From: Charina bottae
Taxonomy: Eukaryota > Chordata > Lepidosauria > Squamata > Charinaidae
Direction of reading: 5' to 3'
Assembly (NCBI GenBank): GCA_023362775.1
Contig: JALMGJ010000013.1
Span: forward strand, 25,894,274-25,958,273
DNA: 64,000 nt
The number at the start of each line of letters is the position of its first letter. Positions within the stretch are counted from its first letter, which is position 1. A program made the translations under genes and the position numbers. Below the pieces are notes generated by a model, which was not told the DNA's origin, ran no database searches, and saw nothing but the letters and a program-made list of their open reading frames with translations. Of this stretch, positions 1-19,601 are shown in pieces.

Positions 1-266
1 GGGTCTGGGTTTATACAACATGCCAATCCAAAACTGAACCACCACTGGTGAGGTGTGAGCCCTGCCACCTAGCCCAAACAACAGCTGCTAATTCACTCTG
101 GGCATATGCCGCTGGAACTGGGAGGGAAGACTTCCTCCGAATTGGGGGCCAAACGGGATCGAACGTGTCCCTCTGAAAGGCGTGGAGGCAGGAATGGAGA
201 GCTTCCCGTTTCCCCAGCCCCATGGCCTCTACAAACGTGCCGAAACCCTCCCGGCAAGAAACCCAC

Positions 267-2316
267 CTGTCAACCGGTATGGAGCAGCCTTCATTTCAAT
301 CCGTAACAGTTCTTGTTTATTGGTTATGGCATTGACGGGCTCTTCAAAAGTGATGGTCACAATTGGCCTCAGTCCGCTGTAGTGGCCCGATCGAATAGCC
401 ATGTCCGAAGGCTGGAAGGAGAAGGGCAGCCAGCCTTCTGAGCAAACGAACTCGGGGAGCGGCCTGTGCTGGCCCCCCACTGCCCCCGGGGGCCCACTGC
501 AGACGTCCTCCGCTCTGCCTCTCTCCCGCAACAGAAGTGGCAGCGGTTTTGAGGCAGTTTAGATTTGCTCTGCAGGGCTCACGGGCAGATTGCCCAAGTG
601 GGAGCGGGGCCCTTACAAGCCTAACCGCTCTCCTCCTGTCTGTCAATAAACACGTTCCAATTACGCCCATGTTTCATCCTTACCTGATTGGTGCAAACCA
701 GAGAAATTTTCAGGTAGTATGGAAATCCATAGTAATGCTTTAAAAAGAGAAAGAGGGTTGTTTTCAGAAGTCTTTTCTCTTTACGGGACATAACACAGAG
801 CACTTTTTCATAAGACTAGTGAGATCTGTTATCATCTAGATCTCCAGTGAGTAATTCACCAAACTTTTGATGCATACTGGTTAAATCAAGAGCAGCCTTG
901 GAAAAAAGGCATTTATTTTGTAAGGAAAATCCATGAATGTCTGACAATACAAGGTTTGTGCAGATCCCTAAGATGGCAACTACAAGGCAGTCCTCGCTTA
1001 CCAACCACAGTTGGGACCGAAATTTCGGTCGCTGAACGATGCAGTCGTTAAGTGAATCCGACCCAATTTTACGACCATTTTTGTGGTGGTTGTTGAGCAA
1101 ATCACGTGGTCATTAAGCAAATCACTATTGATTTTGCTTGCCGGAAGCTGGCTGGGAAAGTCGAAAATGGCGATCATGTGACCGCAGGGACGCTGCAACA
1201 GTGGTAAGTGTAAGGACTGGTCGCAAGTTGGGTTTTAGCACCGTTGTAAGTCCGAACAATTGCTAAACGAATGGTCGTTAAGCAAGGACTACCCAAATCA
1301 GAACTAGTCATCCAGGTTTGTGTGTTGCTGGCTGTGACTGCTGAGCCATTCAAGGCTTCAGGATTATTCTACCCCACTGGCTCACTCCTAGTACAGCTGT
1401 AAAAGCTTCCACATTAAGTGACTATCAGCCTTAACTTTGTCAGCTAGGCTTGGTTTTAGAAGCCATGTTCACACCTTGCATTAAGCCTTTGCTTGTTTAA
1501 ACTATGACTTACTGAAGAAATCACCACTGGCTGAGTTCTCACAGAGTACACAAACCAGAATGGCTGGGTTCATACAATACAGAGCCCCAACACAACACGT
1601 GATGGCACAACCCAAAGTGTGAACCCAGTCTGTGACCATCTATGGCTTGCCGGCACACCTCGCCCCTCGTGCTAATGGCCAACCATCTGCCCCGCCTCAC
1701 TGCCAGCTGTCCCAAGTCACCTGCAGCCTAGCGTCCCAGCCGCTCTAGCACGAAGCATACGGCCACTTAGGAATCATAAACACGCACGCAGTGCAGCGCA
1801 GTGCCCTGCTGGATCAGACCCCTGGGCCACCTAGTCTAGCAGCAACCAAACCCACTGTTTCCCAGCAGGTGGCTTTCAGAAGCAGTCCCATTGGTTCCCA
1901 GGACTTCCACGCATTTGTCCAGCCCCTTTTTGAAGCCAGCCAAGCTGGTAGCCGGCACCACATCTCGTGGAAGCAAATTCCAAAGTTTTGGTCCGTCCCG
2001 ATTCTTCCAGGGTTCGTCCAGGATCCTTGCGGAACCTGGGGACAAAACGCCCTTTTCCTCCCTCCTGTCTTTCATACACCCCAGGGCCGGAGGTACCCAC
2101 GGCATCTTTGTCCTTGGGGTCTATCGCCGAGTCTGTCAGGTTGTTGAAGGCATCGGCCACACTGAGAATTGCTTTCTGCCTGATGTAGCTCTTCCGGGGC
2201 CCTCCCAGGTCATCGTAGGTGTTGAGTACAGCTCTCCATAGGCACCGGTTCAGGGAGAGGCAACGTTCCAATTGGAGGAGGAGAAGCAGCAGGTTCGCTA
2301 GGAAAGGTTGCCACAT
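267..2316 (-). CDS. CATSPERG: CATSPERG, cation channel sperm-associated auxiliary subunit gamma (5' part, three exons)
   Basis: Auxiliary extracellular/transmembrane subunit of the CatSper Ca2+ channel of the sperm flagellum. Three exons are visible: 2101-2316 (72 codons), 684-737 (18 codons) and 267-411 (48 codons plus one base), with donors GTGGGT, GTAAGG and GTGGGT and pyrimidine-rich acceptors; phases agree (0, 0, 1), giving 138 residues. The start ATG at 2316 opens a leucine-rich signal peptide of about 20 residues, followed by a Cys-Leu-Trp region, an N-glycosylation site (NNLT) and DPKDKDA. Exon 2 carries the hallmark GFPYYLK, and exon 3 carries GLRPIVTITFEEPVN and KAAPYR, which match the N-terminal ectodomain of CATSPERG as I remember it. 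The reading-frame runs after each donor are intron. I could not find exon 4 in 1-265, so the gene must continue beyond the left edge. It faces away from PSMD8, head to head. Confidence 0.85.
981..1294 (+). repeat. CACGTG-type MITE, copy 1
   Basis: A diverged, shortened copy of the abundant element whose ends read TACAGGTAGTCC and GGACTACCTGTA. It lies in CATSPERG intron 1. The interior keeps the phrase ccccattgattttgcttgcc in altered form and repeated cattaagc/cgttaagc motifs. Confidence 0.8.
1791..2030 (-). repeat. Interspersed repeat fragment, related to 7720-7975
   Basis: The plus strand here reads as the reverse complement of the unit at 7720-7975 (shared pieces include the gctggatcagacccctgggcc end and the ctggctaccagcttggctgg block). 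Its translation produces an ORF that appears to extend CATSPERG exon 1 but is intronic repeat. The family is not identified; it resembles the 3' end of a non-LTR element. Confidence 0.6.
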
Positions 2317-3790
2317 CGTGGTTGCTTCTTGTAAGAGAAACCTACCAGAAAATGAACAAACCTGGCATTGAGATCTTCATTTTAATAATCCCTTTTCAAA
2401 GTGCTATAATGAACAGTAAAATGGAGAGAGGCTAATTATCAGCATTTTGGCTTGCTTGCTCAACATTTGTTCACATTTAGCATGACTTAAAGAATGGTAC
2501 TGAGGGGGCCAGGGCTAGCTGAGTATTTAAGGGAATCAGGAAACAAGTTTAAACCCCCCATGAACCCTAACTCTTAAAGAATACTGAAAGGCTGCCTTCA
2601 CCCCAAAGGAAGGAGTATTCCACTGGAGGCACTGCAGCTTTCTCAGTTCTCTTTCCTGAGACCGCAGCTCTTTAGGTTCCTGCTAGCCCTTGCTGTAATA
2701 TTGTGTCCATAGCCTCAACACTCCCTGGTATGCCTTGCTTTTTACAATCCCAGAGAAGATAATAACTTCCAATGTGCGCTGTTGTTCTGAATCAGCCTCC
2801 TATGGGACTCCTGAATTAAGTTGGGGCAGGGCAACTTCTACCATAACCTTTAGGGTGCAACTTACATACACACTTCCAACATCTGGACTAATCACTTAAC
2901 TGACACAATTGTAAGTACTGGTTTCATGAAACATTCCTTCAAGTAACTAATCACCCCTCTGAATGAGTTATAGCCAAATCTTTTAAAACAGAACTCAGTT
3001 GTTTGGCAGTTAGCAGAGTAGAGCCAGCTTCTAAGCACAAAAACGACCTTCCCTTCAGGCACCAAGAAATGGGAAGAGAGGAGGTAGTCTCTCCAGATAT
3101 CCTGGTCACCAGACAATCAAAGCTTTCAAGAAAATAGTTACTACTTTGCAACCGAAAGGAAGCAGTATACAGCATGGATCCACCACAGCAAAGTCCCACC
3201 AGCCCAAAAAGAGCAGCTGGCATCAGGGAATCCACAGGAGGGGGGGAGTTAAAAACATTAAGATGGCACCACACCTGGGCAATCAAAGCCCTGCTCTTTT
3301 TTATGTGATAAAAAAAGGTATCAATCCTGTGGTCTTGTCTATTTTGATCCCCGCTGTGGATATCTCACCTCCTTGGCGATGGCTGCTATTCAGCATTCAG
3401 AAGAAAATCTGCATTTAGTAGGACTGCAACGCTTCAGAAATGGTTTGGAAGTACTGTACTTCAGACCTCATGTGTCCACAACACCGCTGGTGTCTATGAA
3501 AGCAAAGGCAGGCTTTTTTTCCCCAGGCTTCCCCACAAGTCTGAAAAAAGACGCCACTGCTCTCAGAGTCAGATCACCTTTAATGAATGGATTCCTCAAA
3601 AGAGTGGCATCTTTTTTTTCAGGCTCACATGGAAACCTAAAAAAGTCACAAATAACAAAAATAGTATTTGTACAAGGTATAAAGTACTCTTCCTGAATAA
3701 GTTCTGAAGTGAGCACAACCCGGATATCCAGAAGCACTCCCAAATTACATCTGGATTTTCAAGGAGAAGGCTACCGTGGCCAGAACAAGT
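2317..3790. other. CATSPERG upstream intergenic sequence
   Basis: This is unannotated sequence between the CATSPERG start and the next recognisable repeat. I see no coding exon with acceptable splice sites and no CpG island, so CATSPERG appears to have a CpG-poor, tissue-specific type of promoter. Confidence 0.4.
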
Positions 3791-3807
3791 TGAACTCCTA
3801 TTGTATT

Positions 3808-4278
3808 GTTGAAGGCTTTCACGGCCGGAGTTCGATGGCTGTTGTGGGTCTTCCGGGCTGCGTGGCCGTGTTCTGGAAGTTGTGGTTCCTAACGTTTCGC
3901 CAGCATCTGTGGACGGCATCTTCAGAGGGCAGGAGCACAGACAGAAGCGATCTCTCTGTGCCTCGGTACAGTGGCAATGTTTGTTTTCTATTTATAGAAC
4001 TAAGTTATAGGAGATTAGGTGGGGTTTTTTGTTGTGTTGAAATGTTAACGAGTGGCTGCTGAGCGTGATTAGCATGTTCATTGTGAGAAGTATTGCCATG
4101 TCCTGGTAGTTGAACTGAGTGTAAACATTGCCACTCTACCTGGGCACAGAGAGATGCTTCTGTCTGTGCTCCTGCCCTCTGAAGATGCCGGCCACAGATG
4201 CTGGCGAAACGTTAGGAACCACAACTTCCAGAACACGGCCACACAGCCTGGACGACCCACAACAGCCATCAAACTCCT
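3808..4278. mobile_element. Inverted-arm element, probably non-autonomous Penelope-like
   Basis: Two arms of about 150 bp lie in inverted orientation (about 3808-3965 and 4125-4278) around an AT-richer spacer. Both arms carry the same text: ctttcacggccgg-type outer end, ttctggaagttgtggttcct, aacgtttcgccagcatctgtgg and catcttcagagggcaggagc. The gene-like translations of the arms (for example DAGETLGTTTSRTRP) are repeat artefacts. The inverted terminal arrangement and the GCGAAACGT block are typical of Penelope-like element termini, but I cannot see an ORF. Confidence 0.5.
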
Positions 4279-4589
4279 ATTCTTTAACCACCTGTCTTGG
4301 AATTTCTTTTTCTTATTAAAAGGTTTTGATTATCAAAACAGAGACTCACTTTAACAGGACGCAGTACTCTGCCTTTTTTCTAAGAAGACAATCCGCCCTT
4401 CCAGATTAGGAAGCGTAGTAAACCAGATATAGTTTCTTGGTAAACCAATCACCAGCAAGCATAAACACAAAACTAAGTTAAAAATACTGAAGGAGTGGGC
4501 TTTACTTATCTAATTCTATGATAGCTATATATTCCTGGGCCACACACAACAGGATAGCTTTAGCATGGGCCCAAGCCCTTATTATTTCA

Positions 4590-4800
4590 AAGCTGGGTAA
4601 ACATTATTCAGAAGCTTCAATGGTTGCAAAGACAGAGTTCTGTACGCTGTTCTGCATTGGTTGCCAGTTTCTTTCCAGGCACAATTCAAGGCGCTGTTTG
4701 CCTGTGGCATCACCCACTCCAGAGAAAATGTACCCGTCCCATTTGGTCAACCCTTGAGATGAGGCTCTGGGTTCCCCCACCTCAGCCTGTTGGGAGAGGC
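4590..4800 (+). repeat. L2/CR1-clade LINE 3' fragment
   Basis: Translation of the plus strand near 4650-4700 gives LHWLPVSFQAQFKAL, the conserved C-terminal reverse-transcriptase block of L2/CR1 elements (compare the LHWLPVCFWMRFKVL block at 55490-56215). The copy is short and decayed. Confidence 0.65.
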
Positions 4801-4829
4801 TGGGACCACAAGCTGGATTTTTCAATAGC

Positions 4830-4965
4830 TACGTTAGATAGCATCACCGATGTAACGAACATGAATTTGAGTAAACTCCGGGAGACAGTGGAGGACAGGA
4901 AGGCCTGGCGTGCTATGGTCCATGAGGTCACGAAGAGTCGGACACGACTAAACGACTGAACAACC
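4830..4965 (+). repeat. BovB (RTE) LINE 3' fragment
   Basis: The plus strand encodes the C-terminus of the BovB polyprotein: LDSITDV, NLSKLRETVEDRKAW, then VHEVTKSRTRLND and a stop, after which the element ends in a short caac tail. It is 5' truncated and non-functional. Confidence 0.85.
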
Positions 4966-5700
4966 CCATCCCTAGGGAACATACTCCCTCCTGAAGTTGT
5001 AGGGCGCCAACAATCCTTTCTTCTTACAGAGCAAAAAAGACCGGGCTCTTTTAGAGAGCATTCAGAGATTAAGAACAAAATCTGCAATTGCCTTTTAATT
5101 CTTATTTCTCTTCTGCTGTTTTTAGCTTTTTCTTGCCATAGTTATACTGTACTGTTATTATTATTGTTATGTTTTTATTATCTGCATCGCTGCAGAGAGC
5201 TTTCTCCCCCAACATAATTATTCAATTAATTTAAACTGATAAGTCTTCTCCTAGCATCAGGGTCATTATGCCAACACATACTGTACTTGTGCTGGCAGAA
5301 AAAACTAGCATGATATAAAAGGCCCAGTAGAAAATGTTATAAAGCTATTTATTATCAAACTTGATAGGAATTAGTGCCTGGGGAACCATTTTTAACTATA
5401 GTATCCTGGTTCAAGTGAGCTGACTTTTCATTCAGATGTTTGTTTTATGTTTACAACACTAACTGCCCATTACCGACCAATTGGGACAATATAAACATGT
5501 TGTCAGTAAATAAATAAGGAAATCAAAACTACTCTGTCTAGGAAGCACCTGTTACCTTCAAGCAGCACCTAAACACAGCCTCACTTCGTGTTCAATGCAG
5601 CATTTACTACCACGATTACCACTGTTTTGTTTTACTTTGATTACACCCCGCTTTGGGAGTTCATAAAGTAACTTATGCTTAAGTTTAATAAATGTGGAGC

Positions 5701-5748
5701 CACCAGATGGCGGAAAAGAGAAAACTCTCTCTGCTGCCACCCAGTGGT
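5701..5748. promoter_or_regulatory. Pair of opposed CTCF-like motifs
   Basis: 5701-5714 reads ccaccagatggcgg, a full match to the CTCF core CCASYAGRKGGCRS on the plus strand. 5735-5748 read on the minus strand is ccactgggtggcag, one mismatch from the same core. The two face opposite ways 34 bp apart, between CATSPERG and PSMD8. Confidence 0.5.
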
Positions 5749-6190
5749 CGCCCGAGCTTGTACAGCTCAGAGATAGGAGCGCTTCTACGATGGCGTCACC
5801 GGGGTCCAGTGACGTCACGATGCGTCACCGACACTCCACTGAAATAGCGACCTCGTTATTTTGACGCAGTATCACGCTAAAACCATCTCCGCTGCTACAC
5901 TTTCTGGCTTAATGAGGGGGAATGTCCTGTCCCCCCAACTAACCTCAACGAAATACCGGTTACCGCTTCCCTCCCCACACTTGAAAATTCTCCGCTCAAC
6001 GGCCGCCCCGGCGTGAGCAGCTAATTCACTCGGCGCATGCGCCAAACTCCTCGAGCCAATCGGGCGAAGCACGGGCCGGCCGCCGGCTTCGCACGCTGCT
6101 GCTAGGGAGACGCTCGAGTGACGAAGGCCGCGGCCGTAAAGCGCGTCGCGACGCAAGGCCTTTCGCGACGGCTCCGCCGGGTGCCGATTC

Positions 6191-14718
<8,528 letters not shown>

Positions 14719-14824
14719 CGTGCCCTTGCTGCACCCTGGGACTGTGGGCTCTTGCTTCTCCTCGTGATGGGTTTTTCTCTCTATTTTTTTTTTTGTGCCA
14801 GTTCCCATCGGTCTGGCAGCCTTT

Positions 14825-14830
14825 ATTAAA
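14825..14830 (+). terminator. PSMD8 polyadenylation signal
   Basis: ATTAAA, 107 bp after the PSMD8 stop codon, followed within 30 bp by a GT-rich stretch (ggtgggggtggtgtggtggc) expected of a downstream cleavage element. Confidence 0.75.
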
Positions 14831-15609
14831 TGGGAAACGTGGGAGCCGGTGGGGGTGGTGTGGTGGCTGTCTCTCTCGCCTGGGATGCTTGAGTAAAGCT
14901 GATAAGCCAGGCCGCTCCCCGAGTCGTTTTGTTTCCTTGGGGGTGGGGGGGAAGAGGTCCTCTGAGCATGGAAGAGAAGCCGATTGGTCTTGGGCTTTTG
15001 GAAGGCGAAGGGAGGGTGGAAACTCCTCCTTATAAGCGGCCTCCGAGCGTCAGGGCCAACTTAACATTTGCTAATGGTCACGGCTCTCTGCAGGATCCTC
15101 TGGTTTGATCAGAAACAGATTTCCTCTGCTGTCTGGTCAGGACTGAATTACATAGCGCGCTCACAATAGAATTGTGGTCAGATTTATTTATTTTTTAAAT
15201 TTAGGATCACGCTTGTCGTCTTTGTGGAAGTCGCTTAATGGAATGGTTATAGGTTCCATACAGGTTCTTCTATAAACATGGTTATCTTAAGGCTGGTGAT
15301 GCTGTGCCGTGGTTTGCTTCTCCGTAGCTTCTGGACTAAGCCACAGTGGTCTTGGATCCTACGTTGAAGTCAGCCCAGATCAGACAAGCCACCTTCGGGC
15401 TTAACGCGGCATGTGAGCCCAGCATAACTGTCGTAAGAAAAACCCAACATGGCTACAGAGGGGGGTACAAACTGACCGGCCTGATTATTACCTGACACTA
15501 AGGTAGAGTGCGGCCCAGCCTTCCCTAACCTGGGCCTCCAGCTGCCTTGGACGAAAATCCCAGCCTGTGCAGGTCACATGACCGCTGGCAAGGCTGTCTG
15601 GGAACTGTT

Positions 15610-15717
15610 GTCTAGTGCAGGGTTCCTGAACCTCAGCCATTTTAAGATGTGTGGACTTCAACTCCCAGAACACTCCAACCTCAGCAATGGCTGAGGTTCA
15701 GGAACCCTGGTCTAGTG
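15610..15717. repeat. Fold-back hAT-like MITE
   Basis: The element is 15618-15709 (CAGGGTTCCTGAACCTCAGC at the left, GCTGAGGTTCAGGAACCCTG at the right) with perfect 8-bp duplications GTCTAGTG on both sides. It lies between PSMD8 and GGN. Confidence 0.9.
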
Positions 15718-15855
15718 CACTTGGAAGGTCCCGGGTTGCAGAGAGGAGTATGGACATGAGCTGCCTCCTTTCCACACCGCCCCTTTGTATCCCTAGTTGG
15801 ACCTGGTTCTCCAAAGGGAACCCATATTTTATTTAACTGCAGCTGATACTGCATC

Positions 15856-16191
15856 CCCTAGAGCAGAGCTTTCCAAACTTTTCACGTTGGTGACACACTT
15901 TTTAGACATGCATCATTTCACGACATGCTCTTACAGCAGGGCACAAGGCAGGCACTAGGACCTGCGTGGAATCACAGCAGGTTTGGAGGCAGCAGGGCAC
16001 AAGGCAGGCACTAGGACCTGCGCAGAATCCTGGCAGGGCAGGTTTGGAGGCAGCCAGACACAAGGCAGGCACTAGGACCTGTGCGGAATCCTGGCAGGGC
16101 TCGGAGGCAGCAGCAGCCGCGACACACCCAGACACTGCAGCTGACACACTAACGTGTCCCGACACACAGTTTGGAAAGCGCTGCCCTAGAG
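15856..16191 (-). mobile_element. hAT-like MITE (CAGAGCTTTCCAAAC family)
   Basis: The element is 15864-16183, flanked by perfect duplications CCCTAGAG. The interior holds about two and a half 61-bp-type units (ggcaggcactaggacctg...), the same tandem unit as in 26623-27439 but in inverse orientation. Confidence 0.9.
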
Positions 16192-16940
16192 GAAGCAGAC
16201 ATCAATGTGTGGTGTCTGAACCCAGCGTGGACTGCTCCCTAGAACAAATTACTAGAATTGGAACTCCGCAATTCAGCGCATTTGGCTTTCATACCAGTTT
16301 TGGTTGACTGACCTTGGGGCTCCAGTAAACAACCAAGCTACATCCTGGAAGCCTCCCCCCCCCCCCATGGATATGGCAGTCATCTTCCTTCTCCTTATGG
16401 GAGTCGGTTGCTTGCGCCTATGTTAGCCCAGACCCACAAAGGTGAGTAACAAGAGAAGACTCTGGCGAGCTGAGGGAGGAGAAAAGCTTGTTCGGATCTG
16501 GCTTCTGTTGCCCCCAGGAGACAAAGCAGAAGGGAGGTTTTTCTCAGTGTACTGGCTGCAGCCTGAACGTTTCCTGGGGCTTCTCCTGGCGGACCATGGC
16601 AGACCACGCACAAGCAGAGCCAAGCGCCAACCTGGTGGTGTACAAGGTTTATTGAGCAGGAAGCCATTCAGTCCTCGTTGGCAAGGTGTTGCTGTTCGTA
16701 AGACTCCAGGCAGGACTTGGTCCCGGCAACCAAGGAGACGGCCAGCATGGCCGTCGCAACCCAGGGAGGTTCTGCCAAGTGGTTGGAGGAGGGGTTGAGC
16801 CTGGATGGGAGGAGTCAAGATCAACGGGTGAGGAATGACGAGCTCTGCGGCTCAGCCTCTTTAGTGCAACCTCAAATGGCGGATGAGACATAAACCCTTG
16901 CAAGGAGGCGTTCATCACCCTGCCAAGGTATTCTGCAAAC
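16192..16940. other. Intergenic sequence between PSMD8 and GGN
   Basis: No coding exon, RNA gene or named repeat is recognisable. Overlapping ORFs on both strands (16395-16918) lack splice sites and familiar motifs. Confidence 0.35.
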
Positions 16941-16944
16941 TACA

Positions 16945-17078
16945 GGTTTTTGTTGTTTATTCGTTCAGTCGTTTCCGACTCTTCGTGACTTCATGGACCA
17001 GCCCACGCCAGAGCTTCCTGTCGGCCATCCCCATCCCCAGCTCCCCCACGGTTGAGTCCGTCACCTCCAGAATATACA
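16945..17078 (-). repeat. BovB LINE 3' end, antisense
   Basis: The plus strand carries ttgtttattcgttcagtcg, ccgactcttcgtgact and ggaccagcccacgccagagc, matching the BovB tail at 54018-54422; it breaks off at cctccagaatat just before a MITE. Confidence 0.85.
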
Positions 17079-17079
17079 C

Positions 17080-17492
17080 TACAGGTAGTCCTCACTTAAC
17101 AACCACAGTTGGGACCGGAATTTCGGTTGTGAGTGAGGCGGTCATTAAGCAAATCCAAACCAATTTTATGACCTTTTTTGCAGCGGTCATTAAGCGAATC
17201 ACCACAGTTGTTAAGCAAACCATGTGATCATTAAGTGAACCACGCAGTTCCCCATTGATTTTGCTTGCCGGAAGCCGGCCAGGAAGGTCAAAAATGGTAA
17301 TCGCATGACCACGGGATGCTGCGACAGTCATAAATGCGAACTGGTTGCCAAGAGCCCAAATCGTGATCATGTAACCGCAGGGATGCTGCGACGGTCATAA
17401 GGGTGAGCACCGGTTGTAAGACAGTTTTTCCAGCACCATTGTAAGTCCGAACTGTCACTAAACGAATGGTCATTAAGTGAGGACTACCTGTA
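17080..17492 (+). repeat. CACGTG-type MITE, copy 5
   Basis: Full length, with ends tacaggtagtcctcactta and gtgaggactacctgta, TA at both borders, and the interior ccccattgattttgcttgcc. The CACGTG sites have decayed to gatcatgt and gcatgacc. Confidence 0.85.
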
Positions 17493-17829
17493 GTCTGCAC
17501 TTCTGGAGGAATTTGCATAGAACTTTATACAACATTCCCCCCCAAATCCTGGCTATCCATTGCTGCATGCGGGCCACTCGCCACCCTGGAGCAGGAGCAT
17601 CAGAACTAATTTTAAAACCCAAAAGGGATTCAAATTCACTGCTTCCAAGCAAACCGTTTTGTAAGCCTGCTGACCTTGCTCTGATCCTGGCTTATGAAAG
17701 GTACAACCCACCAGGTTTGGGCAAGGCGTTAAAACAATTTTAACAGGAGGAGTCAAGCAAGTGGTAATACGTTCTCCTGTTTACTAGGCTCTGGATTGCG
17801 TGTTGAGGAAAAGTGGATTCTGGACATTG

Positions 17830-17930
17830 TACTGTAAATCTCAACCTTGGCAACTTTAAGGCTGGCTGGGGAATTCTGGGAGTTGAAGTCCACGTGTCTT
17901 AAAGCTGCCAAGGTTGAGCAACACTTATAA
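17830..17930. repeat. Fold-back hAT-like MITE remnant
   Basis: The arms tctcaaccttggcaactttaa and ttaaagctgccaaggttgag surround ggctggggaattctgggagt; the outer ends are degraded and no duplication is readable. Confidence 0.7.
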
Positions 17931-18228
17931 ACGATGCAAAATGTAGGACTTTTGTAGGACTTTTCATTCTACCTTTTTGCATGGTTTTGTGGCTAATGCC
18001 CAACATTATTTTGCCTAGTAACTTTTGAACCTCCGTATCCCCCATCGCTGCCATTCTTGCCCTGCTGGGACTTGGCTGCAATTCCAGGCGTCGTTCACTG
18101 CCTGCTTATGAGAATACCACAACAGCTGGATTCTTCTCAAACAATGTATTAAAAACTTATTGTATGCACCTAACACTGTGTTCTGCCCTTTCTTTGGGTA
18201 AGTCACCGGAATGGTACTAGGGTACATA

Positions 18229-18630
18229 TAGGTAGTCCTCACTTAACAACCATTCGTTTAGTGATGGTTAGGACTTACGACGGTGCTGGAAAAACCAACT
18301 TACAGCCAGTCCTCACACCATTGCAACGTCCCCACAGTCACATAATCAGAATTTGGGTGCTTGGCAACTGGTTCGCATTTATGACCGTCGCAGCATCCCA
18401 TGGTCACGTGATCCCCATTTTCGACCTTCCTGGCTGCCTTTCAGCAAGCAAAATCAATGGGGAACCGCGTGATTCACTTAACAGTCATGTGGTTTGATTA
18501 ATGCCTGCGGTGATTTGCTTAACGACCGCCACAAAAAAGGTCGTAAAATCAGGTCAGATTCACTTAATGACCGCTTCGCTTAGCAACCAAAATTCCAGTC
18601 CCAAATGTGGTCGTTAAGTGAGGACTACCG
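18229..18630 (-). repeat. CACGTG-type MITE, copy 6
   Basis: Inverse orientation, with ataggtagtcctcacttaac at the left and gtgaggactacc at the right. One ggtcacgtgatc site is intact. It overlaps the reading frame of the putative last GGN exon. Confidence 0.85.
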
Positions 18631-18765
18631 TTTTCCATGCCATTCTCATCCTGCATCTGGATGCTGCCCACCGTTCGCGGGCCAGAATTGGCGAGCCCAG
18701 AGCTTATGAGAGGGCCCAGGCCAGGAGGCCCCAGGCTTCTTAAGAGCTGTCGGACAACCTTGGAC
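18564..18765 (-). CDS. GGN: Putative alternative last coding exon of GGN
   Basis: Exon 2 of GGN can also be spliced at CCTG|GTAAGC (exon end 18983), one base before its TAA stop. A strong acceptor (tgtctccacgcag) lies at 18766. Joining them restores the same Trp codon and continues with SKVVRQLLRSLGPPG for about 66 residues to a stop at 18564; the last part of this frame lies inside MITE copy 6. The matching phase and good sites support a real exon, but I have no family sequence to confirm it. Confidence 0.4.
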
Positions 18766-18978
18766 CTGCGTGGAGACAGAGGGTAGTTGCTAGATAACAA
18801 TGCAGACCTCCCCCTCTTTCTTTTACAGGCCACTAGGAATGACGGGGTGCCGTGCCTTTATATGCACATAAAGGGCCCCCCTTAAAATCTCCCAACCAGT
18901 GGCCACCACCCATGGCCAGTACAGAGATGCCCATTCTCCATTTGCATCCGGCCACGCCAGAGATGCTTCATCTCCTGC

Positions 18979-19553
18979 TTACCAGGCCACAACGTTCTTG
19001 GGCAGCTTCCTCTGGTCCTGATGTTTGCAGTAGCATCTCCTAGAACACGAATCAGCCACCTGGAAGGCTGGCCAGTGGTGGGCATGGGATCGGTCGGCCT
19101 CCGGATCTCGCTCGGCACTGGGCTGGGTGCAGGAGGCATCCTGGTCGAGGCTGGCAGGCTTGTCCAGAGGAAGGGACAGTTCCTGGACATAGAAGGAGCT
19201 GTAGGTAAGCTGGTTTTTATCCTGTCCCAAGTGGCTAACAGAGACAAGTTCGGCGTAGCTGAAGGCCTGTTTTATTATTTAAGACATTATCCAAACAATT
19301 GACTATATATATTTTAATGACTGGGTTCGCCTACTGCATTAAGTCATGCTTTTGTTTAACCCTGATTCATTGCGAAACTCATTTGCTGTGCTTAAGCATC
19401 ATGCAGAGTTATAAGCCATGACGTAGCCTACTCATTTTTCTTAAAAAGTGCCCTGGTAAAAAGGCTGTTTTTGAAGGCTTAACCTTGGTCTAAAGATATT
19501 TACACTAGGGCCCTAGTTTTGACTATGATGCCAGGGCTGATTTTTTTTTTATT

Positions 19554-19601
<48 letters not shown>

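Noticed and set aside
1..230. Possible fourth CATSPERG exon after the acceptor near 173
   Set aside because: In the required phase it meets a stop after about 27 codons and does not resemble the next part of the protein as I remember it.
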